Shown here piece after piece: positions 1 through 7,630 of a stretch of 33,147 nt of DNA. The stretch is taken from assembly GCA_024681195.1 (NCBI GenBank), contig JAILBH010000202.1:1-33147 (forward strand). Direction: 5' to 3'. A program made the position numbers and the translations under genes. The stretch comes from Treponema sp. GTDB taxonomy: Bacteria > Spirochaetota > Spirochaetia > Treponematales > Treponemataceae. Every line of letters starts with the position of its first letter. Position 1 is the stretch's first letter. Under the pieces are notes generated by a model. The model did no database searches and was not told the DNA's origin. It worked only from the letters and a program-made list of their open reading frames with translations.

Positions 1-442
1 AATACCAGCCGTCCTCGCAGACCTTCCAGTCAAAAATTTCTTGATCTTTGAACCAAAGGGCAATTTCGCGTGCAGCGCTTTCGTCGCTGTCGGAAGCGTG
101 AATAATATTGCGTTCTGTATGAATACAGTAGTCTCCGCGGATAGTTCCAGGAGCTGCTTCACTAGGCTTTGTAGAGCCAACAAATTTTCTGATTAAAGCA
201 ACACAATCATCTGCCTGCCATACCATTGCAATAACAGGACCAGAAGTAATATAGTCCACCAAACCCTCATAAAACGGCTTACCTTCGTGCTCTGCATAAT
301 GCTTTGCAGCAAGGTCACCGGAAACGTGAACCATCTTCATTGCAACAAGTTTAAAACCTTTCTTTTCGAGGCGTTCAATAACCTCACCTACCAGACGACG
401 GTTTACAACGCCCGGCTTTAACATAACAAAACATCTACTCAT
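1..442 (-). CDS. ndk: Nucleoside diphosphate kinase (3' end cut by window)
   Basis: Transfers the gamma-phosphate from NTPs to NDPs through a phosphohistidine. I translated the open frame from the ATG at 440-442; it stays open for 147 codons to the window edge, so only the last few residues should be missing (family length about 140-155). It begins MSRCFVMLKPGVVNRRLVGE and carries the active-site stretch ERNIIHASDS with the catalytic His at residue 115, plus the nucleotide-binding stretch GSTKPSEAAPGTIRGDY at about 89-105. There is no Shine-Dalgarno sequence before the start. A strong promoter whose -10 box ends 9 bases before the ATG suggests a leaderless transcript. It is separated from ispH by a large hairpin element. 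Family assignment is secure. Confidence 0.96.
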   Translation of the reverse strand, partial: MSRCFVMLKPGVVNRRLVGEVIERLEKKGFKLVAMKMVHVSGDLAAKHYAEHEGKPFYEGLVDYITSGPVIAMVWQADDCVALIRKFVGSTKPSEAAPGTIRGDYCIHTERNIIHASDSDESAAREIALWFKDQEIFDWKVCEDGWY

Positions 443-451
443 AGTCTAAAT

Positions 452-480
452 ATTATATAGTAGATAAAGAATGTAATCAA
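452..480 (-). promoter_or_regulatory. Sigma70-type promoter of ndk
   Basis: On the minus strand TTGATT (475-480), a 17-base spacer and a perfect TATAAT (452-457). The -10 box ends 9 bases before the ATG, so transcription should start about 2-4 bases upstream of the start codon. No Shine-Dalgarno sequence is present. Seen in sequence; promoter activity is inferred. Confidence 0.6.
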
Positions 481-504
481 TAAGTTAATAATATGCAAAC
501 AATT

Positions 505-595
505 AGAAAAACTGCTTACACGGAGAACCTGACTTTGCTCCACTAAAGGAAGAGGACGTTCCGCAAAGTCAGAACCTCCGCTCCGCAGTTTTTCT
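505..595. repeat. Nested palindromic element A (conserved core, variable arms)
   Basis: This is most of the gene-free stretch between ndk and ispH. Outer arms AGAAAAACTGC (505-515) and GCAGTTTTTCT (585-595) pair over 11 bases. A short CGGAG/CTCCG pair (521-525, 576-580) follows, then inner arms CTGACTTTGC (529-538) and GCAAAGTCAG (563-572). The 28-base core at 537-564, read on the minus strand, matches the core of element B (1560-1587) at 24 of 28 positions, including an unbroken CGTCCTCTTC. The arms of A and B are unrelated in sequence. Read on the minus strand the last arm ends in T5, so it could also terminate ispH transcription. The remaining bases, 443-504 and 596-632, hold the ndk promoter and otherwise nothing recognisable. 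Confidence 0.75.
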
Positions 596-632
596 GACTG
601 ATTTTTTAGGATTTATTGATTATTTCTATATA

Positions 633-1481
633 TTATTTAGACAAATGGGTCTCAACATCCAGGATAATGGAATCCGGTGTAGAAGCGCCGGCTGTAATGC
701 CGATTGTCTGGAGCTTGAAAAACTCGGGCGGGATGTCGGAAGGGCCCTGGATGTGGGCGGCCAGTTTACAGTTTTGAGAGGCGGTCTGATATAGACGGCG
801 GGTGTTGGCGCTGGACTTGCCTCCAATAACAAGCACACCTTCTACCTGGCTGCACAATTCCTGCAGGGCTTGCTGGCGTTCGCTGGTTGCAGGGCAGATG
901 GTATTCATGACTGTAATGTTACGGAACTTTGCACGCAGGATTTCCTGGATTTTCTGAAATTCTTTTATGCTGTAGGTGGTCTGGCTCATCAGAATTACGT
1001 TTATTTTGTCGGAGTCCGGAATGTTCAGGGCGCGGGCTTCTTCTTCGTTCTGGATCTGGATAAAGTTTGGACCTGCAAAGCCTGCAATGCCTATCATTTC
1101 GCCGTGATTTTTGTCGCCGGTTAGGATTACATAGTCACTGCCACTTGTGTAGCGCTCCACCATTTTCTGGCTGGCTTTTACGCGGGGACAGGTGGCATCA
1201 ATTATGCAGCATCCCTTTAATTCCAGTGTATTGATAACATGAGGACTAACCCCATGAGCCCGGATAATAACTGTTGAACCGTCCGGAATTGTATTTATTT
1301 GTGATTCTTCTACCGTGCATAGGCCGCGGGCCTGTAAATCTGCAAGAGCTGCTTCGTTGTGGATAAGGGGACCAAGGGAATAGACTGTACCCTTCCCGCG
1401 GGACAGGGCATCTTCTGCCAGATCAACAGCGCGGCGGACCCCAAAACAAAAACCTAGTACTTTTGAACGGATTATTTTCAT
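633..1481 (-). CDS. ispH: 4-hydroxy-3-methylbut-2-enyl diphosphate reductase
   Basis: Last step of the MEP isoprenoid pathway: reduces HMBPP to IPP and DMAPP with a [4Fe-4S] cluster. The 282-residue protein has the three cluster cysteines at C12 (GFCFGVRRAV), C98 (DATCPRV) and C196 (NTICPATSERQ). The substrate-binding histidines H41, H76 and H126, the proton-donor Glu E128 (NHGEMIG), the Ser-Ser-Asn cluster at 223-226 (KSSANTRRL) and S267 are also present. Length matches short bacterial IspH proteins that lack extensions. The ATG at 1481 is the obvious start because the iron-sulfur motif begins ten residues later; no Shine-Dalgarno sequence is evident. It is flanked by hairpin element B upstream and element A downstream, so it may be transcribed alone. 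Confidence 0.97.
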   Translation of the reverse strand: MKIIRSKVLGFCFGVRRAVDLAEDALSRGKGTVYSLGPLIHNEAALADLQARGLCTVEESQINTIPDGSTVIIRAHGVSPHVINTLELKGCCIIDATCPRVKASQKMVERYTSGSDYVILTGDKNHGEMIGIAGFAGPNFIQIQNEEEARALNIPDSDKINVILMSQTTYSIKEFQKIQEILRAKFRNITVMNTICPATSERQQALQELCSQVEGVLVIGGKSSANTRRLYQTASQNCKLAAHIQGPSDIPPEFFKLQTIGITAGASTPDSIILDVETHLSK

Positions 1482-1527
1482 AGTTGATTAGAAAACGTAA
1501 ATAAGGATAAACCCCATAAATTTATTA

Positions 1528-1620
1528 ACGGGAAAATGCGGAGCGAGATTTTTGATTTTGCGGAGCGTCCTCTTCGTTCAGCGGAGCAAAATCAAAAATC
1601 TCGCGGGAGCATTTTCCCGT
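1528..1620. repeat. Nested palindromic element B (conserved core, variable arms)
   Basis: Occupies the ispH-secF gap. Outer arms ACGGGAAAATGC (1528-1539) and GCATTTTCCCGT (1609-1620) pair perfectly over 12 bases. Inner arms at 1543-1561 and 1586-1604 pair perfectly over 19 bases. The joints between modules are copies of GCGGAGC (1538-1544, 1560-1566, 1581-1587) and a variant GCGGGAGC (1603-1610). The core between the inner arms is GTCCTCTTCGTTCA flanked by two GCGGAGC joints. Element A has the same core in the opposite orientation with different arms. The rest of 1482-1631 is ispH leader sequence with no clear promoter. Confidence 0.8.
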
Positions 1621-1631
1621 CTTATAAATTC

Positions 1632-2846
1632 CTATTCATCCTTATTTGCAGCTTTGAGTGAGTGGTGAACACCAAACTCCGGTTTCCAGTTCTTGCGGCA
1701 TGCCATGATGAATGCGCTTGAGATGAAAATTGAAGAATATGCACCACTTATCAAACCTACGATAAGGGCGAGTGAGAAGTCTTTAATACTTCCTGTTGTA
1801 AATACAAACAGGGCAACTACTGCAAACAAAGTTGTTACTGTAGTCAAAATAGAACGTACTAATGTATCGCTCAAAGACTTGTTCAAAATCTCTTTAAAGT
1901 TCTTAACCTCTGTCATGTACTTGAGGTTGTAGCGGATACGGTCAAGAATTACAACGGTAGCGTTGATTGAGTAACCGATGATTGTAAGAACAGCGGCAAG
2001 AACAGTTGCAGAGAATTCCATCTGTGTCCATACAATAAAAGTCATCATAATCAAAGTATCGTGAAGCAAAGCGATTACCGAACCAAGAGCAAAGTCCCAG
2101 TGGAAGCGGATTGCAGCATAAACCCAGATAAGCAGAACAGTAAGTACAAACATGATAATAGAACGAAGCATGATTGTGTGAGAGAAAGAAGAACCAATAA
2201 AGTCAGTCTTTACGATTGCAACCTTTTCTTTACCGAACTTGCTGTAAAGTTTTTCATTAATCTGTGCAGTTACGTCAGAAGAAGCGTCTCCGCTGACTCC
2301 GGCACGAATCTGATAGCTTGCGTCAGCACCGTTTCCGAGCTGCTTGATAGCAATACCTTCCATTCCAGAAAGAGCATCACGAACATCATCTGTTGTGATT
2401 TCTGAAGTTCCGGCTGGATAAATATAAAGAGTTGTTGTTGTAAGCTGGTTTGTAGCGGCAGAGTTCAAGAAAAGCTTTGTTGTAGGGAAAGAGCCGTTTT
2501 TAACATTTACGCTAACACCGTCAATCTTGTTCAATTCTGCTGCAAGAGCCTGAACTGTAGTAACTTCGTTAAAGTTGATTGAGCGAGTTTCGTTAGTTGT
2601 TCCAATACCGGTAATAACTACATCAAGCTGTCCGGCACTCAAATCTAAAGCAACCTTTGCAGCACCACTGTAAGTTACTTCTGCAACCGGAGGAGCTACA
2701 CGAACTTCCTGAATAAGACCAGGCTTAAAGTCAATACCAAAATTAACTCCGCGTGTAAATAATCCAACAAAACCAAAAGCAATGATAATAAGGCTTAAAA
2801 TTGTACAAGGAATAAATCCTTTATTAAAACCAAGTGTCTTTTTCAT
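1632..2846 (-). CDS. secF: Protein translocase subunit SecF
   Basis: Inner-membrane partner of SecD that uses the ion gradient to pull exported proteins through SecYEG. The 404-residue protein has TM1 at about 12-31, a periplasmic domain starting GVNFGIDF (residues 33-40), and five further helices from about 225 to 385. The family motif appears as GYSINATVVILDRIRYN (291-307), and the later conserved Arg of the SxxxTLxRSI stretch is kept at R331. Oddly, the family usually reads GYSxND at the first motif; here the Asp is Ala (A296), confirmed on the DNA as AAC GCT ACC. The start overlaps the secD stop by one base (TAATG), implying translational coupling in a yajC-secD-secF operon. Confidence 0.95.
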   Translation of the reverse strand: MKKTLGFNKGFIPCTILSLIIIAFGFVGLFTRGVNFGIDFKPGLIQEVRVAPPVAEVTYSGAAKVALDLSAGQLDVVITGIGTTNETRSINFNEVTTVQALAAELNKIDGVSVNVKNGSFPTTKLFLNSAATNQLTTTTLYIYPAGTSEITTDDVRDALSGMEGIAIKQLGNGADASYQIRAGVSGDASSDVTAQINEKLYSKFGKEKVAIVKTDFIGSSFSHTIMLRSIIMFVLTVLLIWVYAAIRFHWDFALGSVIALLHDTLIMMTFIVWTQMEFSATVLAAVLTIIGYSINATVVILDRIRYNLKYMTEVKNFKEILNKSLSDTLVRSILTTVTTLFAVVALFVFTTGSIKDFSLALIVGLISGAYSSIFISSAFIMACRKNWKPEFGVHHSLKAANKDE

Positions 2847-4591
2847 TATTTAATCCCCCATGCAATGCTAACCTTCTTTGAGTGCATAACATCTGTTTCG
2901 AAGTCGAACATAAGGCGAGAAACGAACAATGCTGTGAATACAGATGAAACAACACCAATTGCAAGAGAAACTGCGAAGCCCTGGATTGCACCGGTTCCGA
3001 GCCATGACAGGAAGATTGCCGCAATGAATGTAGTAATATTCGAGTCCATAATTGCCCAGAAGGCGTTGTCAAATCCCATGCTGATTGCAGCAGGACGACT
3101 CTTTCCAGCTCTAAGCTCTTCCTTAATACGTTCAAATACGAGTACGTTAGCATCTACAGCCATACCGATTGTAAGAATCATACCGGCAATAGAAGAAAGG
3201 GTCAAAGTAAGATTGAAAGCAGAAAGAATTGAGAACATCATAAAGAGGTTCAAAACCTGTGCTACAACAGCGTTAAAGCCTGAGCGTTTGTAGAAGATAA
3301 ACATAAATACAAGAATAAGGCTCAAACCAAGAATGATTGCCATAATTCCCTGATGAATTGCTTCGTCTCCAAGAGAGGCACCAATAACCTGCTGACTTTC
3401 TACAGTAAGAGGAACATTGAGCCATGCTGTCTGAAGAACCTTCTTAATATTAAGAGCTTCTTCCTGACTGAAAGCACCTGTAAGAGAAACGCTTCCTGTA
3501 TTGATTGCATCTTGAATACATGCATTAGACTTAACCTTATTATCGCTTACGATTGCAAGATAATCACCTACGTGTGCAGAAGTAAAGGTTCCAAAAATTG
3601 TAGTTCCTTCTGCATCAAGATTAAAGGCAACCTGTGGCTGTCCTGTATACTGATCTGCACGAACTTCTGCAGACTGAACATGCTTACCGTCAAGAGCAAT
3701 TTCTTTCTTAACAACAAGCCAGTCATAGCGTTCATCGAGTCCGTAAGAATCTTTTCTGTAAACACCGAATACTTCGCAGTCATCTGGAATGATTGAAGGA
3801 TCCATAAGTTCGCCTGCAGCATTAAATGTAGAAGCCGGATGCTGTAAGTAATATGTCTGGAAAGCTGCAGTAGCATCCATATCTGAAAGACGGAAATTAA
3901 GGATACCCTTACCCATGATAAGAGTATTGATTGCATCTGCCTGAGCAGCGCCCGGAATTTCGATATAGATTCTATCTTCACCCTGCTGTCTGATTACAGG
4001 AGAAGTAAGACCAAACTTATCAATACGACTTGTAAGGTTTTCGATGGCATTTGCCATAGCCTCTTTTTTGAATTCTGCAGCGTTTTCTGAAGAAACTGTA
4101 TCTCCCTGTGATTCCAAAGCTGCATCAAGATCGGCCTTTACAATAACGTTCATACCACCAGAAAGATCAAGACCAAGCTTTACGGAATTGTCGTAATAGC
4201 GTTTTGCCTTGAGAATTTCATCACGATACTTTGACTGAATTACATCCATGAATTCATACTCAGAGTCGTAAGCCTTTACAACATCTGCAACAGTCATTGT
4301 TGCAGGAGCTTTTTCACCATAAGTTTTGTACTGCTTTTCTGCAGCTTTATTGAGCCATGCAAATTCTCCGTCTAATACAGCAGAGGAATCTTTTTTTGCA
4401 AGCTCCTTGATTGTGCGTACATCTTCTGCAGCCTTGCTTTCGGCGTAATTCTTGATATTTTCTGTTGAACCTAAGGCAAGCTGCTGAACTTCCTTAGGAG
4501 TTCGTCCATACCAGCTGATTGATGGCCAGAGGAAAACGAAACAAATAGCAAGAACAGCAAGAAGAATAACAAAGCGTGTTCGTTTGTTCAT
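2846..4591 (-). CDS. secD: Protein translocase subunit SecD
   Basis: Larger half of the SecDF export motor. The 581 residues comprise TM1 (about 7-24), a Lys/Glu/Ala-rich stretch (about 33-135), the first family motif LGLDLSGG at 139-146, the large periplasmic head (to about 405), and five helices from about 413 to 570. The motif GMAVDANVLVFERIKEE (476-492) keeps the ion-pathway Asp, D480. The charged, probably helical insert of about 100 residues between TM1 and LGLDLSGG is notable. A GGAG sequence lies about 10 bases before the ATG. It follows yajC by 25 bases and overlaps secF by one base. Confidence 0.96.
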   Translation of the reverse strand: MNKRTRFVILLAVLAICFVFLWPSISWYGRTPKEVQQLALGSTENIKNYAESKAAEDVRTIKELAKKDSSAVLDGEFAWLNKAAEKQYKTYGEKAPATMTVADVVKAYDSEYEFMDVIQSKYRDEILKAKRYYDNSVKLGLDLSGGMNVIVKADLDAALESQGDTVSSENAAEFKKEAMANAIENLTSRIDKFGLTSPVIRQQGEDRIYIEIPGAAQADAINTLIMGKGILNFRLSDMDATAAFQTYYLQHPASTFNAAGELMDPSIIPDDCEVFGVYRKDSYGLDERYDWLVVKKEIALDGKHVQSAEVRADQYTGQPQVAFNLDAEGTTIFGTFTSAHVGDYLAIVSDNKVKSNACIQDAINTGSVSLTGAFSQEEALNIKKVLQTAWLNVPLTVESQQVIGASLGDEAIHQGIMAIILGLSLILVFMFIFYKRSGFNAVVAQVLNLFMMFSILSAFNLTLTLSSIAGMILTIGMAVDANVLVFERIKEELRAGKSRPAAISMGFDNAFWAIMDSNITTFIAAIFLSWLGTGAIQGFAVSLAIGVVSSVFTALFVSRLMFDFETDVMHSKKVSIAWGIK

Positions 4592-4616
4592 TTTTATTTT
4601 ACTCCGAATTATTTAA

Positions 4617-5051
4617 TTATTTTTCGTCCGAATCAGACACTACCTTTTCAGGTTCTGCGTCGTCGGTCTTCTTTTTTCCAAATGAAAATTTCTTTGCTTT
4701 TTTCTCTGCAGCTTCTGCTTCGAGTTTTGCTTTTTCTGCTTCTGAAAGCTCTACAGTTGAAATTGCAGAACGATTGAATTCGATTTTGCAGTCGTCATCA
4801 ACCTTAACAATAACTGTATTATCCTTTACTGAAGAAATTACTCCATGGATTCCGCCGATTGTGATTACTTTGTCACCTTTCTTAAGTGCAGCAAGCATAC
4901 GTTCTGTCTGCTTCTGCTTCTTATTCTGAGGGCGAATCAGGAAGAAATAGAATATTACAATAATCAGTAATAAAGGAATGAATGATCCTGCCAATCCTGC
5001 AGGACCTGCAGCCTGCTGTGCACCAGCAGTCAAAAATGGTATGAAAGACAT
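4617..5051 (-). CDS. yajC: Preprotein translocase subunit YajC
   Basis: Small accessory membrane protein of the SecDF-YajC complex. Residues 1-22 are short and Ala/Gly-rich. A single helix spans about 23-40 and runs into the hallmark FFLIRPQNKKQKQ at about 36-48, followed by GDKVITIGGIHGVISSV (59-75). The C-terminal 45 residues are a Lys/Glu/Ala-rich tail ending in acidic residues, making it longer (144 aa) than the roughly 110-residue E. coli protein. It is first in the yajC-secD-secF operon. A purine-rich GGACGGAAAAT lies directly before the ATG. Confidence 0.93.
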   Translation of the reverse strand: MSFIPFLTAGAQQAAGPAGLAGSFIPLLLIIVIFYFFLIRPQNKKQKQTERMLAALKKGDKVITIGGIHGVISSVKDNTVIVKVDDDCKIEFNRSAISTVELSEAEKAKLEAEAAEKKAKKFSFGKKKTDDAEPEKVVSDSDEK

Positions 5052-5084
5052 ATTTTCCGTCCTATTTTTTTTATTTTTTTGATA

Positions 5085-5090
5085 ATTATA
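5085..5090 (-). promoter_or_regulatory. Possible -10 box for yajC-secD-secF
   Basis: A perfect TATAAT on the minus strand, 34 bases before the yajC ATG, in an AT-rich gap. No convincing -35 hexamer is seen at 16-18 bases, so this is weak. Confidence 0.3.
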
Positions 5091-5106
5091 TCAATTTTAT
5101 AAGAAT

Positions 5107-5125
5107 ATCATTTATAATAAATGAT
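5107..5125. repeat. Perfect AT-rich palindrome between TPR gene and yajC
   Basis: ATCATTTAT and ATAAATGAT flank a single central A (9-base arms, no loop to speak of). It lies between the stop of the TPR lipoprotein gene and the candidate yajC -10 box. There is no T-run, so it is not a classical terminator; an operator is possible but unproven. Confidence 0.45.
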
Positions 5126-5144
5126 GTCTAGTAATATTTGATGC

Positions 5145-6917
5145 CTACTGAACCAATTGGGTTAATGCTTCGTTGAGGCGGCGGTAGGAAGAGTCGTTTG
5201 GATTTATGGCAACTACCTGCTTTAAGTAGTACTGGGCTTTGCGGTAGTCTTTTTTGTCATAGTAAATCTCGTACAGGCGGAAAAGTGCCTCGCTGTTACG
5301 CGGATTTGCAATAAGTGACGAGCGCAGATCTGCAAGTGCTGTATCTTCGCTTCGTTCAAGATAGCTTTTTCTATAGTAGAGATAGCTTTTCATCTTGGAA
5401 GTTGCAGACGGAAGCATTGAATCAATCAGGCGGACGGCTTCATCTCTTGAAAGAATTTGTGAGCTTGCCAGAATAAAAGTCTGTGCTATTACTTCGTTTG
5501 ATGGATTTGTATTATAAGCCTTCTGTGCATAATCCATTGCTTCTCCATTTTTGCGAAGCTTCAGGCAGATAGTTACATGCTTAAGGAGTAAATCAGGGTT
5601 ATTAGAATTTGATTTTATAAGATTGCTGCTTATGGCATAAGCTTCTTCCCAGTTTTCACGCTGAATCAAACCGTCGAGCGCATAAACCTGAGCATCCTTA
5701 TTTGAAGGATTTTTTTCCAGAACAATTACAGCAAGTTCATCGGCATACTTTCCGGCAACAGGACCATCGGTAACAGAAGAAATTTTTGCTGCAATCAAAA
5801 CGGCATCCATGTTATCCGGATAAAGCTGCATTGCCTTTTCGATTGTCTCGGTTGCAGCTGCAGTATTCTTACTCCAGTCCAGCTGAACCCTTGACCTCAA
5901 AATAAGATAATCAATATTTGTATCATTCTGTCGGGCATACATATCAAGCAGCGAAACAGCATGAATATAATCATTCTTTTCTATAAATATTCTTGCGCGG
6001 AACAAAACAAACTCAAGGTCGTTAGGAGTCTGCTGAAGAACACGAGCTACATAATCTTCGGCTGCAGCATAATCTCCTTTTTCAAAAGCAATCCAGGCAT
6101 TCTGTTTTAGAATCTGGATGTTTCCCTTTGAGTCGCTTCCCAACTCCCCCATCACCTTTTCGGCAAGGGCAGATTTTCCATTTTTACTCAAAACCTTTGC
6201 GTACTCAAGGATGACTTCTTCAACCTGGGTATCTGCATAAGCCTTTGCAAGATAAGGTTCTGCCTTTTCATAGTTACCGCCTTTTTCGTAATAAAGACCG
6301 GCAAGGTAGTTTGCTGCAATTGAATCGGGATTAAGCTTTAAGGCTGCAAGAATTCCGCCTTCACACTGTGCCTGCACATTTGCGGTAATATTTGGAGTAA
6401 GAAAAACAAGAGCCGGTAAGAAGGTAGAAAGAAAATCTTTGTTTCCGGTGCTTGTATCATAGATTCCTTTTTTTACAGAATTAAGGGCTCCTGTATATGG
6501 AGTTTCTTCTGAAGTTTCGAAAACGTTCCAGGTCACTTTTTGAGAAGGCCACAAAATTGTCATCATCTGGGTTGCAACATAAATAAGAACCTTCTCGCTT
6601 TCTATATATTCTGCTTCATTCTTTTTGAGCGCAGACATTGCAAGGGTAATTGACGACGGAGACCCCTGCTCTACATTCATAAGAATGTCTTCATCAATTT
6701 TTGAAAAATAAGATTTTGGTTTGGCAGAGGACGGCAGTTTTATTGATTCAAGATTTTCACTATCATCATAAGTTTCAGGCGTCTCGTATTCTGTGTTTGT
6801 AAAATCAGAAGTATCGGGAGCAGGCTTGGAAGCGCAGGAAGAGAGCACACACAACAAAATAAGTGCAAAAAATGAGAAAACAATTGCTCTGTTCAAAACT
6901 GCATGTAATCTGCGCAA
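5145..6917 (-). CDS. TPR-repeat lipoprotein
   Basis: Function unknown. It is a 590-residue exported lipoprotein: a positively charged N-terminus, hydrophobic stretch about 11-26, and lipobox LSSC with the acylated Cys at 28. From about residue 200 to the end it consists of helical repeats with TPR-like spacing, for example NYLAGLYYEKGGNYEKAEPYLAKAY near 205 and LFRLYEIYYDKKDYRKAQYYLKQVV near the C-terminus. TPR arrays are protein-binding scaffolds, so a role in envelope assembly is plausible. The start is TTG at 6915-6917 preceded by GGTGGA; no ATG in frame would preserve the signal peptide. It lies 36 bases after the membrane-protein gene on the same strand and is probably cotranscribed with it. 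Confidence 0.8.
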   Translation of the reverse strand: MRRLHAVLNRAIVFSFFALILLCVLSSCASKPAPDTSDFTNTEYETPETYDDSENLESIKLPSSAKPKSYFSKIDEDILMNVEQGSPSSITLAMSALKKNEAEYIESEKVLIYVATQMMTILWPSQKVTWNVFETSEETPYTGALNSVKKGIYDTSTGNKDFLSTFLPALVFLTPNITANVQAQCEGGILAALKLNPDSIAANYLAGLYYEKGGNYEKAEPYLAKAYADTQVEEVILEYAKVLSKNGKSALAEKVMGELGSDSKGNIQILKQNAWIAFEKGDYAAAEDYVARVLQQTPNDLEFVLFRARIFIEKNDYIHAVSLLDMYARQNDTNIDYLILRSRVQLDWSKNTAAATETIEKAMQLYPDNMDAVLIAAKISSVTDGPVAGKYADELAVIVLEKNPSNKDAQVYALDGLIQRENWEEAYAISSNLIKSNSNNPDLLLKHVTICLKLRKNGEAMDYAQKAYNTNPSNEVIAQTFILASSQILSRDEAVRLIDSMLPSATSKMKSYLYYRKSYLERSEDTALADLRSSLIANPRNSEALFRLYEIYYDKKDYRKAQYYLKQVVAINPNDSSYRRLNEALTQLVQ

Positions 6918-6953
6918 AACTGATCCACCAAAAATGTTGTAAAGCTGACTGTA

Positions 6954-7574
6954 TTATGACTGACTATCGCCTGAATCTGTATTAAACTCATCTGAGTCTA
7001 TACTTACATTGTCGTCGTCTTCTACAATAAGATTTGTATATTTTTTTTGCATAAGGAAAAATCCAATAATAAATATACATACCATAATAAAAAACAACGG
7101 ACCACCCACAACGGCTACAATTTTAAATGGAATTTTTATGATCGAGAAAGAAAAAAGTGCAAACCAGCAGCCCATAAGGAACAAAGCTAAGGCAGCAACA
7201 AAGTATCCGAACAAAACCTTCTTATATTTTACAAGACCGGCAACTGTCAAAAAAATTCCCGAAACAATACCTATAATCGGCCAGTATTGATAGAAGGAAT
7301 ATGTAAAAATATTAAGGTGTTTTAATAGAAACAAAAGTCCCCAGAAGACCATCTGAAAACCTATGAAAATCTGATGCATTTTTTTTGATGTCTTCATAGA
7401 AATGATGACAATAAGAAGTCCAAAGACAAACACCAGAGCGGGGATAACCTTTAAAATAAGGTTATTGTTCTTATAACAGGCAGCATAAATGGCCGCAAGA
7501 ACTACAAAAACCCCTAAACCTAGATAAAACATAATGTTTGAGACATGAAAACGCTTATTATTCATACGCATCAT
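6954..7574 (-). CDS. Six-helix membrane protein of unknown function
   Basis: Not recognised. The 206 residues contain about six hydrophobic helices (roughly 14-34, 41-60, 68-86, 96-115, 119-142 and 150-173). A charged cytoplasmic-type tail follows, rich in Asp, Ser and Glu (from about 180). No catalytic motif is visible. The start codon choice is ambiguous: ATG codons occur at residues 1, 2 and 4, none with a Shine-Dalgarno sequence. It is transcribed divergently from the TPR lipoprotein at 7631 and runs into the TPR lipoprotein gene at 6917 with a 36-base gap, suggesting a two-gene unit. Confidence 0.7.
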   Translation of the reverse strand: MMRMNNKRFHVSNIMFYLGLGVFVVLAAIYAACYKNNNLILKVIPALVFVFGLLIVIISMKTSKKMHQIFIGFQMVFWGLLFLLKHLNIFTYSFYQYWPIIGIVSGIFLTVAGLVKYKKVLFGYFVAALALFLMGCWFALFSFSIIKIPFKIVAVVGGPLFFIMVCIFIIGFFLMQKKYTNLIVEDDDNVSIDSDEFNTDSGDSQS

Positions 7575-7594
7575 TTTAACTGTAATATTTAATC

Positions 7595-7623
7595 TTTACA
7601 ATAATAAATGACTATGTTAGATT
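7595..7623 (+). promoter_or_regulatory. Sigma70-type promoter of envelope cluster
   Basis: TTTACA (7595-7600), a 17-base spacer and TAGATT (7618-7623). The -10 box ends 7 bases before the ATG at 7631, with no Shine-Dalgarno sequence, so the transcript would be essentially leaderless. The -10 match is only 4 of 6. Confidence 0.45.
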
Positions 7624-7630
7624 AAAAAAT

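Noticed and set aside
505..1620. Elements A and B as CRISPR repeats or a transposon end pair
   Set aside because: Only two copies, inverted, with no spacers; no transposase, and ispH between them is an ordinary housekeeping gene. Their arms do not match each other, so they are not terminal inverted repeats.
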